A stretch of 6,914 bases of DNA from positions 789 through 7,702 of the forward strand of contig DAWL01000079.1 in NCBI GenBank assembly GCA_002505935.1. The letters are read 5' to 3'. The translations under genes and the position numbers were made by a program. Below are positions 1 to 5,517 of the stretch, piece after piece; position 1 is the stretch's first letter; each line of letters begins with the position of its first letter. The notes beneath the pieces are model-generated. The model searched no databases, was not told where the DNA came from, and was given only the letters and a program-made list of their open reading frames with translations. The stretch comes from Euryarchaeota archaeon UBA226 (GTDB lineage Archaea > Thermoplasmatota > Poseidoniia > Poseidoniales > Poseidoniaceae).

Positions 1-2
1 TC

Positions 3-476
3 CTAATGGCATTGTTGGCAAATACGAATACTGTTTCAGCAAATCAACAAACAGATACTGAAGAATGTAATGTCACTATCGGCATCGATAGTTCGGGGAT
101 GGCTTTCGATAAGACTGACGTATCGATAGATGTAGGTGATACTGTATGTTGGATTTGGGAAAATGAGTCGATGGGACATAATGTTGCAGAGGTAGATTCA
201 GAAGATTCAGATGAAAGAACTTCGGGAGGAGTTTACAGTGGCGAGCCCGCTACAACCGTCGACTTCAGGCACACTTTCACTGAAGATGAGACATTTCACT
301 ACATTTGTGAGCCGCATGTCGCCGGCGATATGCGCGGAAAAATAACCGTGGGTGATGGCACGCCTGTACAATCGGAAGAAAGAGAAACACCAGGATTCAA
401 TATGGTGCTTGGAATCGTATCTATCGGTTGTGCTCTGATGGTCACCGTTTTCAAAGAATTGAACGGTCTTGAATAG
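3..476 (+). CDS. Membrane-anchored blue copper protein (halocyanin/plastocyanin-like), 5' end missing
   Basis: Small type-I copper electron carrier expected at the outer face of the membrane. Numbering from the ATG at 6, a cupredoxin domain spans about residues 21-116. The copper ligands are visible: H58 in a GHNV motif, then C101, H104 and M109 in a Y-I-C-x-x-H-x4-M loop. Residues 129-131 are PGF and are followed by a hydrophobic segment (about 131-149), which looks like an archaeal C-terminal anchor. The frame is still open at the window edge, and the first residues (LMALLANTNTVSA) resemble the end of a signal peptide. The true start is therefore probably upstream, and the ATG at 6 is only the first in view. 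Cysteines 21 and 48 are extra to the copper site and could pair. The gene converges on the flavoprotein gene with a 21-base gap. The domain call is firm; the redox partner is unknown. Confidence 0.88.
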   Translation, partial: LMALLANTNTVSANQQTDTEECNVTIGIDSSGMAFDKTDVSIDVGDTVCWIWENESMGHNVAEVDSEDSDERTSGGVYSGEPATTVDFRHTFTEDETFHYICEPHVAGDMRGKITVGDGTPVQSEERETPGFNMVLGIVSIGCALMVTVFKELNGLE

Positions 477-497
477 TTCAACAACGAATCATCGTCA

Positions 498-1745
498 TTA
501 TTCCATGTTTTCATGCAACTCTTTGGCGGCTCTAATCCCGCTAACGAAAGCGCCTTCAGACAGCCATTCATTGCCCGACATCCATTCACCTGCTAATACG
601 ATGTTTCTATTCAACAAAGGTTGTTCAAAATATACCCCTGGACGCCCTTCGAAGACCTCGCTCATTTGCGAAATAACCACTCGATCTAACTTCCTTTCTG
701 AAACTAAATGGGAGCGCCACCCCGAACAACGTTCATCGAGGAAATCCTCTATTGAATCAGTGCCAGAATAGGACATAATCTGTAAATGGGAATGGGTTTG
801 CCGGTATTTTTCAGGCATTCTTTCTGGAACTATTGAACTATTGATTATGACCATGATTTTGCGATCTGCATCCCAAATAGCGTGCGCATCTCTGAATAGT
901 TCCTGTTCAAGCAATAAATCCCACACGTCGACCTTCAACTCGTGGGGTTCGGGTAATTCAATTTCTAACCTACTGCTATTGAGAATTTCAACAAGCGATT
1001 TTGTAGGAGTGCACAAGATTATTCCGTCTGTTTCAACTTTGATATTACCTGAAAGACGGGCCCCCCTAATCATTCCCTTCTTATCCATAATCAGGCGCAA
1101 GGCGGCAACTGGAGCCTTCGTCTGAACTTCAAGAGAATCCATTGCCGTAAGGAATCTACCAGATACCTCGGCCCACCCCCCTAATGGAAGGAAGAGGTTT
1201 TTACCACGTAATGTTGCTATGATATCTGGCAAATGAAAGGAAAGGTTACATCTCTGCTCAGGCATCATCCATGTAGTAATTATACTCAAACATTCAATAG
1301 TATCAGTAAATGCCTTAGATTTCTTTTCTAACCAATCTTCAAGTAATTGGTCTGGATGTTTCTTCAATTCAGAACTTAGATGCCTTGCTAATGACCTCAT
1401 TCTGCGTTTTTCGGATGCGTCTAGATGGTATTGGTTCAATGCCTCTGGAGTTAATGGTAATCGGCGCATTGTTCCGTTGCGTATCATATTCATTCGACGG
1501 GCATCGATTCTCCTTTTGGCGATCGAGACTTTACTGGATTTCTTCAACCAATCTTGTACCTCTCCCGCACCCCGTAAGAAGTGAGGGCCGGGTTCCAATA
1601 TCCATCCCTCTTGTTCAACACTAGTGCCCCTGCCACCCAAAATGGGTGATGCATCAACAATCGCTACGTCATGACCCAATCGGCAAGATTCGAGAGCGGC
1701 CCCCATACCAGCCAACCCTGCGCCGACAATCAGTATCCTCGCCAC
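498..1745 (-). CDS. FAD-dependent oxidoreductase, amine oxidase/phytoene desaturase-like
   Basis: A 415-residue flavoprotein. The N-terminus has a dinucleotide-binding Rossmann motif (G8-A-G-L-A-G13), an acidic residue ending the second strand (D31), and the GG-R step (G37 G38 R39) typical of the amine oxidase/protoporphyrinogen oxidase/phytoene desaturase fold. An E-P-G-P-H segment lies near residue 50. The C-terminus has the expected second FAD-contact region at about 381-405 (NIVLAGEW, then SEGAFVSG). The start is a GTG at 1745. It is fixed by an in-frame TAG only two codons upstream (1751-1749) and by the Rossmann glycines beginning at residue 8. No clear Shine-Dalgarno sequence is visible. 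The gene stands alone, divergent from nadC. No signal peptide or membrane helix is evident, so it is probably cytosolic. The substrate cannot be told: carotenoid or retinal precursors, amines and unknown metabolites all remain possible. Confidence 0.85.
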   Translation of the reverse strand: MARILIVGAGLAGMGAALESCRLGHDVAIVDASPILGGRGTSVEQEGWILEPGPHFLRGAGEVQDWLKKSSKVSIAKRRIDARRMNMIRNGTMRRLPLTPEALNQYHLDASEKRRMRSLARHLSSELKKHPDQLLEDWLEKKSKAFTDTIECLSIITTWMMPEQRCNLSFHLPDIIATLRGKNLFLPLGGWAEVSGRFLTAMDSLEVQTKAPVAALRLIMDKKGMIRGARLSGNIKVETDGIILCTPTKSLVEILNSSRLEIELPEPHELKVDVWDLLLEQELFRDAHAIWDADRKIMVIINSSIVPERMPEKYRQTHSHLQIMSYSGTDSIEDFLDERCSGWRSHLVSERKLDRVVISQMSEVFEGRPGVYFEQPLLNRNIVLAGEWMSGNEWLSEGAFVSGIRAAKELHENME

Positions 1746-1758
1746 ACCCTAGCCGAAC

Positions 1759-1779
1759 AGGTCTTCGCTGAGAAGACCT
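1759..1779. repeat. Perfect 8-bp inverted repeat with 5-base loop
   Basis: AGGTCTTC at 1759-1766 pairs exactly with GAAGACCT at 1772-1779 around the loop GCTGA. The element ends 14 bases from the GTG start of the flavoprotein gene. It could be an operator dyad or an RNA hairpin in that gene's leader. There is no T-run after it on either strand, so a terminator is unlikely. Confidence 0.6.
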
Positions 1780-1865
1780 CCGATGCCGAAATATGCCACT
1801 ACGATGCATTCATCGACAAGATGCTTCTCGAGGAGTTGTGGTTAGAGACGAAGAGCGATTGCCAC

Positions 1866-1879
1866 ATGACCGTGGTCAT
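1866..1879. promoter_or_regulatory. 14-base near-palindrome upstream of nadC, possible operator
   Basis: ATGACC at 1866-1871 and GGTCAT at 1874-1879 are exact inverted copies separated by GT. The element ends 18 bases before the ATG at 1898. Its size and position suit a dimeric repressor site that could control the nadC operon. No regulator gene is in view, so the role is inferred. Confidence 0.3.
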
Positions 1880-1897
1880 CTCCTATGGGATAGTGGA

Positions 1898-2710
1898 ATG
1901 GCAACGCCGCGTCTGATAGAAAGTATGGATCGCTGGATTGAAAATCTCCTCTTGGACGATGGGCAAAGTATGGTTCCGAATACTGGCGAGCATACCGTCG
2001 CGAAATTGTTCTGTAAATCCGAAGGCGTGTTGGCGGGTAGAGATGTTGTAAGGCGCCTTCTAGAAAAATATGGGATTGAGACAACTTGGTATGTCGAAGA
2101 TGGTGGCAAAATCAACTTAGGTATATTAGCTGAATTGAAAGGGGCGAAAGATACTTTGCTCGCTCTTGAAAGAACCATTCTTAATATTCTAGCCAGATTA
2201 TCTGGGATTGCCAGTAATACTGCGAAATGGGTGGATGTTGCTTGTTGTCAGGTTGCTTGTACGCGCAAAACTACTTGGGGGCTATTAGACAAATGGGCAG
2301 TACATCTTGGAGGGGGATTGACTCATCGATTGGACAAAAATGATGCATTGATGTTGAAAGAAAATGATCTTGTGAGTATGGATTCTATCGAGAGTGCTTT
2401 GTCATCAATCGACCCACAAGAATGGGGGTTTGTGGAAATAGAGGTGCGTACTGTCGAGCAGGCAATAAGTGCCGCGAATTCTTGGAAACACGACGATTGT
2501 CTGGTGATTATGTTGGATAATATGGCTCTAGATGAGCAAGTGGTTGTGAAAGATGCGCTATCCGCAGATAACCTGATTCTAGAGGCTAGCGGGGGAATTA
2601 GCATAGAGAATCTTGGCTCATTCACGAGTGTTGATGTAATCTCCGCCAGTGCCCTAAATCAAGGCGTGCCGCACCTAGATATGTCGATTATTTTCGAGGG
2701 GGTGGATTAA
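1898..2710 (+). CDS. nadC: Nicotinate-nucleotide pyrophosphorylase (quinolinate phosphoribosyltransferase)
   Basis: Converts quinolinate and PRPP to nicotinate mononucleotide, CO2 and pyrophosphate in de novo NAD synthesis; a soluble enzyme. From the ATG at 1898 it has 270 residues, within the usual range. Family landmarks in order are E91-R92-T93, RLSG (100-103), the TRKT phosphoribosyl-binding motif (122-125), K132, GGG (138-140) with H143-R144, K154-E-N156, then V-E-I-E-V, M-L-D-N-M, E-A-S-G-G and a closing barrel strand. R92, R123, K124, H143, R144 and K154 match known substrate-binding positions. Oddities: W127 and L130 replace the usual P and R of TPGLR, D157 replaces the usual His of KxNH, and the late G-A-L-T-H motif reads S-A-L-N-Q. 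The usual GDxTT stretch near the N-terminus is also missing. The start could instead be the ATG at 1925. An ATG at 1793 is unlikely because the added residues look unlike the family. A ModD-like paralogue is the main alternative. Confidence 0.85.
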   Translation: MATPRLIESMDRWIENLLLDDGQSMVPNTGEHTVAKLFCKSEGVLAGRDVVRRLLEKYGIETTWYVEDGGKINLGILAELKGAKDTLLALERTILNILARLSGIASNTAKWVDVACCQVACTRKTTWGLLDKWAVHLGGGLTHRLDKNDALMLKENDLVSMDSIESALSSIDPQEWGFVEIEVRTVEQAISAANSWKHDDCLVIMLDNMALDEQVVVKDALSADNLILEASGGISIENLGSFTSVDVISASALNQGVPHLDMSIIFEGVD

Positions 2711-3501
2711 TGGAACATGCAGCAGATTCAACTCACCCTCGATATAACTCTCTGTTGAAAAGGAAAATGATAGAGGATGCCGCCAAAATAGGGATGTTGG
2801 CTGATTCAGCATTAATCGCCCATGGGCGCGGAGAGGCTTTCGATTACCTCATTGGTGAACGAACGATTGAGAGTGCGATGGACGCAACCAAAGAAGCCGC
2901 TGCCAGGCTTTGTGCTGCAGAAAGGCCTGTTATTTCATTGAATGGAAATGTCATGGCACTAGCCGCAAAACCATTACTGCGTTGTGCAGCAGTAATTGGG
3001 GCCGATGTGGAAGTGAATATTTTCTACAGAACTCCAGAGAGAATGAAAGTGTTGATGGAATATCTGAAAGATGCACACGTCGAAATTGCAGATCAAACGC
3101 CACCTGAATTTGATGCAGAGGTTTGGCAAAAGATGGTGGTCGAGGTTCGATTGCTTGGAAATTCTCCCGATGGTAGAATCCCTGGCCTAGAAGGGCCGCG
3201 CGCTAATTGTCACTCGGATGGAATTTTGGCTTCGGATGTCATTCTAGTTCCTCTGGAAGATGGCGACCGTTGTGAAGCATTGGTGGAAATGGGGAAGGAT
3301 GTTATCGTCGTCGATTTGAACCCCTTGTCTAGGAGTGCAAAGATGGCTAAAGTAACTGTAGTAGATGAGTTATGTAGGTTCGCGGAAAATTTGTACGTCT
3401 CATGCCTTAACCCCGCGTCACCGAATGATAATTGGGACAATCCGAAAATCCTGCAAACTGCTTTGGAGGAAATTATTGCCGGCGCTGTAGAAAGTGCCTG
3501 A
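2710..3501 (+). CDS. 4-phosphopantoate--beta-alanine ligase (archaeal phosphopantothenate synthetase)
   Basis: Joins 4-phosphopantoate and beta-alanine, using ATP, to give 4'-phosphopantothenate in the archaeal CoA pathway. This replaces the bacterial PanC/PanK route. The 263 residues match the usual family length and cover the whole domain. Conserved blocks are HPRYNSLL (9-16), HGRGEAFDYLIGE (38-50), SLNGN (76-80), VEVNIFYRTPER (99-110), IPGLEGPR (156-163), VPLEDGDR (179-186) and DLNPLSR (201-207). The start codon shares one base with the nadC stop (TAATG), and a G-rich Shine-Dalgarno-like stretch (GAGGGGGTGG, 2696-2705) sits just before it, so translation is probably coupled to nadC. Its end faces the dehydrogenase gene across 21 bases. 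The family call is strong and is the clearest archaeal marker in the window. Confidence 0.93.
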   Translation: MEHAADSTHPRYNSLLKRKMIEDAAKIGMLADSALIAHGRGEAFDYLIGERTIESAMDATKEAAARLCAAERPVISLNGNVMALAAKPLLRCAAVIGADVEVNIFYRTPERMKVLMEYLKDAHVEIADQTPPEFDAEVWQKMVVEVRLLGNSPDGRIPGLEGPRANCHSDGILASDVILVPLEDGDRCEALVEMGKDVIVVDLNPLSRSAKMAKVTVVDELCRFAENLYVSCLNPASPNDNWDNPKILQTALEEIIAGAVESA

Positions 3502-3522
3502 ACATGCCTTTGGGGGAAATCT

Positions 3523-4698
3523 TCACGTTTCCAATTTGGCTAAAACTCGGCCAATTATTGCAGAGCCAACTTCAGATGTAGTCGCACTACCCCCTAGATC
3601 ATAAGTTAGCAAAGTACCCTCGGAGATATGTTCTGCAACCGATTCGTCAATGCACCGAGCAACTCGCAATGCTTCTTCATCATCGTTCCTGTGCCCCAAC
3701 CATTCTAGCATCATTTGTACTGAATTGATTGTAGCAATTGGGTTCACCTTGTTCTTACCAGCATGTTTCGGTGAAGAGCCGTGAACCGGCTCAAAGAATG
3801 CGTGTTCGTCACCAATATTTCCACTGGCCGCCATTCCCATGCCCCCTTGCAGAACGCTGCCGAGATCAGTTGCTATGTCGCCAAACATGTTTGAAGTGAC
3901 AACTACATCGAACCACTCTGGATTTCTTACAAGCCACATTGTGAATGCGTCTATGTACGCATAATCTACCTCAAGATCATCCCAATCAGCAGATTTCTCA
4001 TCAAAGATTGAACGGAATAATTGACAACCACGAGTGACATTCGACTTGTCAACACAAGTCAATTTGCTGACTCCGGAAGGATTGCCGTTACGCAAGGAGA
4101 CCAGTCTGCGAGCGAAGTCGATGACCCTTTCACTTCCCGCTCTTGAAATCGGGCGGGGGTCCCATGCAACGTCTCCATTCATACCTGGGAAATCCATTTT
4201 CGGTGGTTCGTATTCCTCTCCACCTTGGGCTTTGAGAGCCGAGCGGTGCAGCAAACTGTGGTACAATCCTTCGGTGTTTTCACGGACAATAACCATGTCT
4301 ACTTTGCTCGCTTGCCAAACCTGTTGGAAATCTCCGTGCACTTTGTGTCTAACTCCTTCATAGAGTTTGATCGGCCTTACGTTAGCGTAGAGGTCTAGCC
4401 CTCCGCGAAGTCCCAAAACAACTTGTCCGCCCGCTAAATCTCCATTTTCACAAACAGCGTCTGGCCAACCGATAGCACCCAACAATATCGCGTCAGCCTC
4501 GTCACGACACTTCTCAAAAGAGCCATCGGGCCATTCTTTACCTGTTTCAAGAAAATATTGACCTCCGCAGGGAATTAGTATCTGCTCAAAATTCAATGAT
4601 GTTGATGATGAAATTGCTGTCAACAAAGATTGTGCCTCTGCCATAACTTCCCTACCGGTGCCGTCGCCCGGAAGAATGGCAATACGGTATGAGGACAT
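3523..4698 (-). CDS. Isocitrate/isopropylmalate/tartrate dehydrogenase family (beta-decarboxylating dehydrogenase)
   Basis: Oxidises and decarboxylates a 2-hydroxy acid (3-isopropylmalate or a relative) with NAD(P) and a divalent metal. From the ATG at 4698 it has 391 residues. Visible are the opening GDGTG (11-15), the three substrate arginines R98, R108 and R139, the RENTEG motif (139-144), the catalytic K218 (DKSN), the metal aspartates D250, D274 and D278, and the cofactor loop EPVHG (303-307) through N319-P320. Specificity is unclear. The Ser and Asn that isocitrate dehydrogenase has before R98 are Q92 and V94 here, and the IPMDH glutamate is G91. In the cofactor loop, K311-H312 resembles the Lys-Tyr of NADP-dependent isocitrate dehydrogenase, not the Asp-Ile of NAD-dependent IPMDH. 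The frame extends to an ATG at 4767, but the fold begins right after residue 1 here. An ATG at 4716 is also possible. It could be the leucine-pathway enzyme (leuB), but no other leu genes are present. Confidence 0.85.
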   Translation of the reverse strand: MSSYRIAILPGDGTGREVMAEAQSLLTAISSSTSLNFEQILIPCGGQYFLETGKEWPDGSFEKCRDEADAILLGAIGWPDAVCENGDLAGGQVVLGLRGGLDLYANVRPIKLYEGVRHKVHGDFQQVWQASKVDMVIVRENTEGLYHSLLHRSALKAQGGEEYEPPKMDFPGMNGDVAWDPRPISRAGSERVIDFARRLVSLRNGNPSGVSKLTCVDKSNVTRGCQLFRSIFDEKSADWDDLEVDYAYIDAFTMWLVRNPEWFDVVVTSNMFGDIATDLGSVLQGGMGMAASGNIGDEHAFFEPVHGSSPKHAGKNKVNPIATINSVQMMLEWLGHRNDDEEALRVARCIDESVAEHISEGTLLTYDLGGSATTSEVGSAIIGRVLAKLET

Positions 4699-4770
4699 AG
4701 ATTGGGGCACGGGCATATCATACATGAACGCGACGATTGTACACTGTCTACCCACATTGCGCGTCAATGT

Positions 4771-4789
4771 TGAAAATTAAATCCAAAAT
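4771..4789. promoter_or_regulatory. AT-rich TATA-like stretch in the divergent gap
   Basis: The segment TGAAAATTAAATCCAAAAT is the only strongly AT-rich run between the decarboxylating dehydrogenase and the gene at 4852. Read on the minus strand it contains TTTAATTTTC. Initiation about 26 bases downstream, near 4750, would give a transcript that includes the starts at 4716 and 4698 but not the ATG at 4767. It could also serve the plus-strand gene, with a start of transcription near 4800. Inferred from composition and spacing only. Confidence 0.3.
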
Positions 4790-4838
4790 GGCGTGATTTG
4801 CAGAGTTAGAAGGGATAGAGTTCATCAACCCCCACGGC

Positions 4839-4844
4839 GGAGGT
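4839..4844 (+). promoter_or_regulatory. Strong Shine-Dalgarno site deciding the GTG start at 4852
   Basis: GGAGGT lies 7 bases before the GTG at 4852, at ideal spacing and with full match to the 16S rRNA tail core. It is the clearest ribosome binding site in the window and supports a GTG start with no upstream ATG needed. Confidence 0.75.
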
Positions 4845-4851
4845 CGGAGAA

Positions 4852-5469
4852 GTGAGTGACCGAGAGAAGAGGGAGGCTGAAGAGGCTGGCTTCGATACTG
4901 GACCGTTACCAGAGGTCCTTGAACGGTTATGTGATGCTATGCAGGGCGTCGACCCAGATTGGAGGCTTGAAGAATGGTTGATCAACATCGCCGAAGAAGA
5001 GATATCTTTGCTAAAGATGGATATTGAACGAGAGAGGTTGAGGTTAGAGCAGCGTATGCACAGAGTAGAATCTATTGCAAAAAGAATTGAGCCCGAAGAA
5101 GTGGTCGAGCAAGGGCAGCGGAATCTGTTCGATTGCTTTGATCTTGTCAAACCTCCTGTAAGTGAGCCGCACGTTGGGGCTGTAGATTTAGACGGTAGTG
5201 AAGAGCCGCATCCTGCCAAGGCATTGTTGAGTTACCTACCGGGTGAAATCGGGGATGATCCATTACTAGCCGTTGTTGCTCAACTAATTTTGTTAGAGAT
5301 GAATGCTCTGATGGATGCGGGTTTAGAAGTAGTGCCGCTAAGTGAAATCTTGAGAGTGATGAATGAGCGAGGCATTGGAGAAGATGAAGTGGATGAGGCT
5401 ATCGATCATCTGTTACTAACCAGCGCAATTCACGAAATTGATGATGACTGTTTTATTCCCGATGAATGA
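4852..5469 (+). CDS. Hypothetical acidic protein: coiled-coil plus C-terminal winged-helix-like domain
   Basis: A 205-residue protein I cannot assign to a named family. It is strongly acidic, with no signal peptide or membrane segment. Residues about 46-80 are a charged helix rich in Glu, Arg and Leu (for example IERERLRLEQRM) that looks like a coiled coil. A loose linker follows, with a Pro/Glu/His-rich stretch at about 110-125. Residues about 130-200 form helices ending in a pattern like a small winged helix-turn-helix: VPLSEILRVMNERGI, EDEVDEAIDHLL, then a beta-hairpin-like IHEIDDDCFIP. This layout resembles the C-terminal winged helix of archaeal MCM or Cdc6-type proteins and of small archaeal regulators, but that is pattern resemblance only. 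The GTG start is set by the GGAGGT site. The gene is divergent from the dehydrogenase and 48 bases upstream of the nucleotide-sugar operon, possibly with its own transcript. A DNA-binding or protein-scaffold role is plausible but unproven. Confidence 0.7.
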   Translation: MSDREKREAEEAGFDTGPLPEVLERLCDAMQGVDPDWRLEEWLINIAEEEISLLKMDIERERLRLEQRMHRVESIAKRIEPEEVVEQGQRNLFDCFDLVKPPVSEPHVGAVDLDGSEEPHPAKALLSYLPGEIGDDPLLAVVAQLILLEMNALMDAGLEVVPLSEILRVMNERGIGEDEVDEAIDHLLLTSAIHEIDDDCFIPDE

Positions 5470-5486
5470 ATATCTTCACACCGTTC

Positions 5487-5517
5487 CCTATATGAGTACC
5501 ACACTAGAGGGAAAATT
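5487..5517 (+). promoter_or_regulatory. Possible promoter and ribosome site for the nucleotide-sugar operon
   Basis: CTATATG at 5488-5494 is TATA-like and lies about 26 bases before the GTG at 5518, the archaeal TATA-to-start distance expected for a leaderless transcript. GAGGG at 5507-5511, 6 bases before the GTG, would instead be a Shine-Dalgarno site on a longer transcript from upstream. Both readings are possible; they cannot both apply to the same RNA. Confidence 0.35.

Larger units (their letters stand above)
1746..1897. promoter_or_regulatory. Divergent intergenic control region between the flavoprotein gene and nadC
   Basis: This gap must hold the promoters of both neighbouring genes. 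It is odd in being richer in GC than the genes beside it: bases 1741-1860 contain 62 G/C of 120, whereas two 60-base stretches inside nadC (2041-2100 and 2161-2220) contain 24 and 23. There is no obvious AT-rich archaeal TATA box; the best candidate is a weak ATAT stretch near 1790-1794. It carries two inverted repeats, listed separately. A plus-strand frame is open across it to a TGA at 1914-1916 but has no convincing start. Confidence 0.45.

Noticed and set aside
477..497. Intrinsic terminator between convergent genes
   Set aside because: No inverted repeat and no run of T residues in the gap; the same is true of 3502-3522.
469..771. Plus-strand frame antisense to the flavoprotein gene
   Set aside because: Ser/Thr/Pro-rich antisense shadow of a gene with clear FAD motifs. 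The same applies to frames at 841-1125 and 1385-1624.
1793..1897. N-terminal extension of NadC from an ATG at 1793
   Set aside because: The 35 added residues are Arg/His/Asp-rich and do not look like any NadC N-terminus. The ATG at 1898 gives a normal length.
1746..1897. tRNA or other known RNA gene in the nadC gap
   Set aside because: The hairpin at 1759-1779 looks at first like an anticodon arm, but no acceptor stem, T-arm GTTCRA motif or cloverleaf could be laid out around it.
1842..2084. Minus-strand reading frame over the nadC start
   Set aside because: It lies mostly antisense to nadC codons and has low-complexity Arg/Ser/Tyr content. The only intriguing part, in the gap, is reported as a finding.
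3523..4698. Calling the dehydrogenase isocitrate dehydrogenase
   Set aside because: The Ser and Asn that bind isocitrate before the first substrate arginine are absent (Q92, V94).
4699..4767. Dehydrogenase start at the ATG at 4767
   Set aside because: The family fold begins with SYRIAILPGDG right after the ATG at 4698. The extra residues are not family-like, and the AT-rich promoter candidate would start transcription downstream of 4767.
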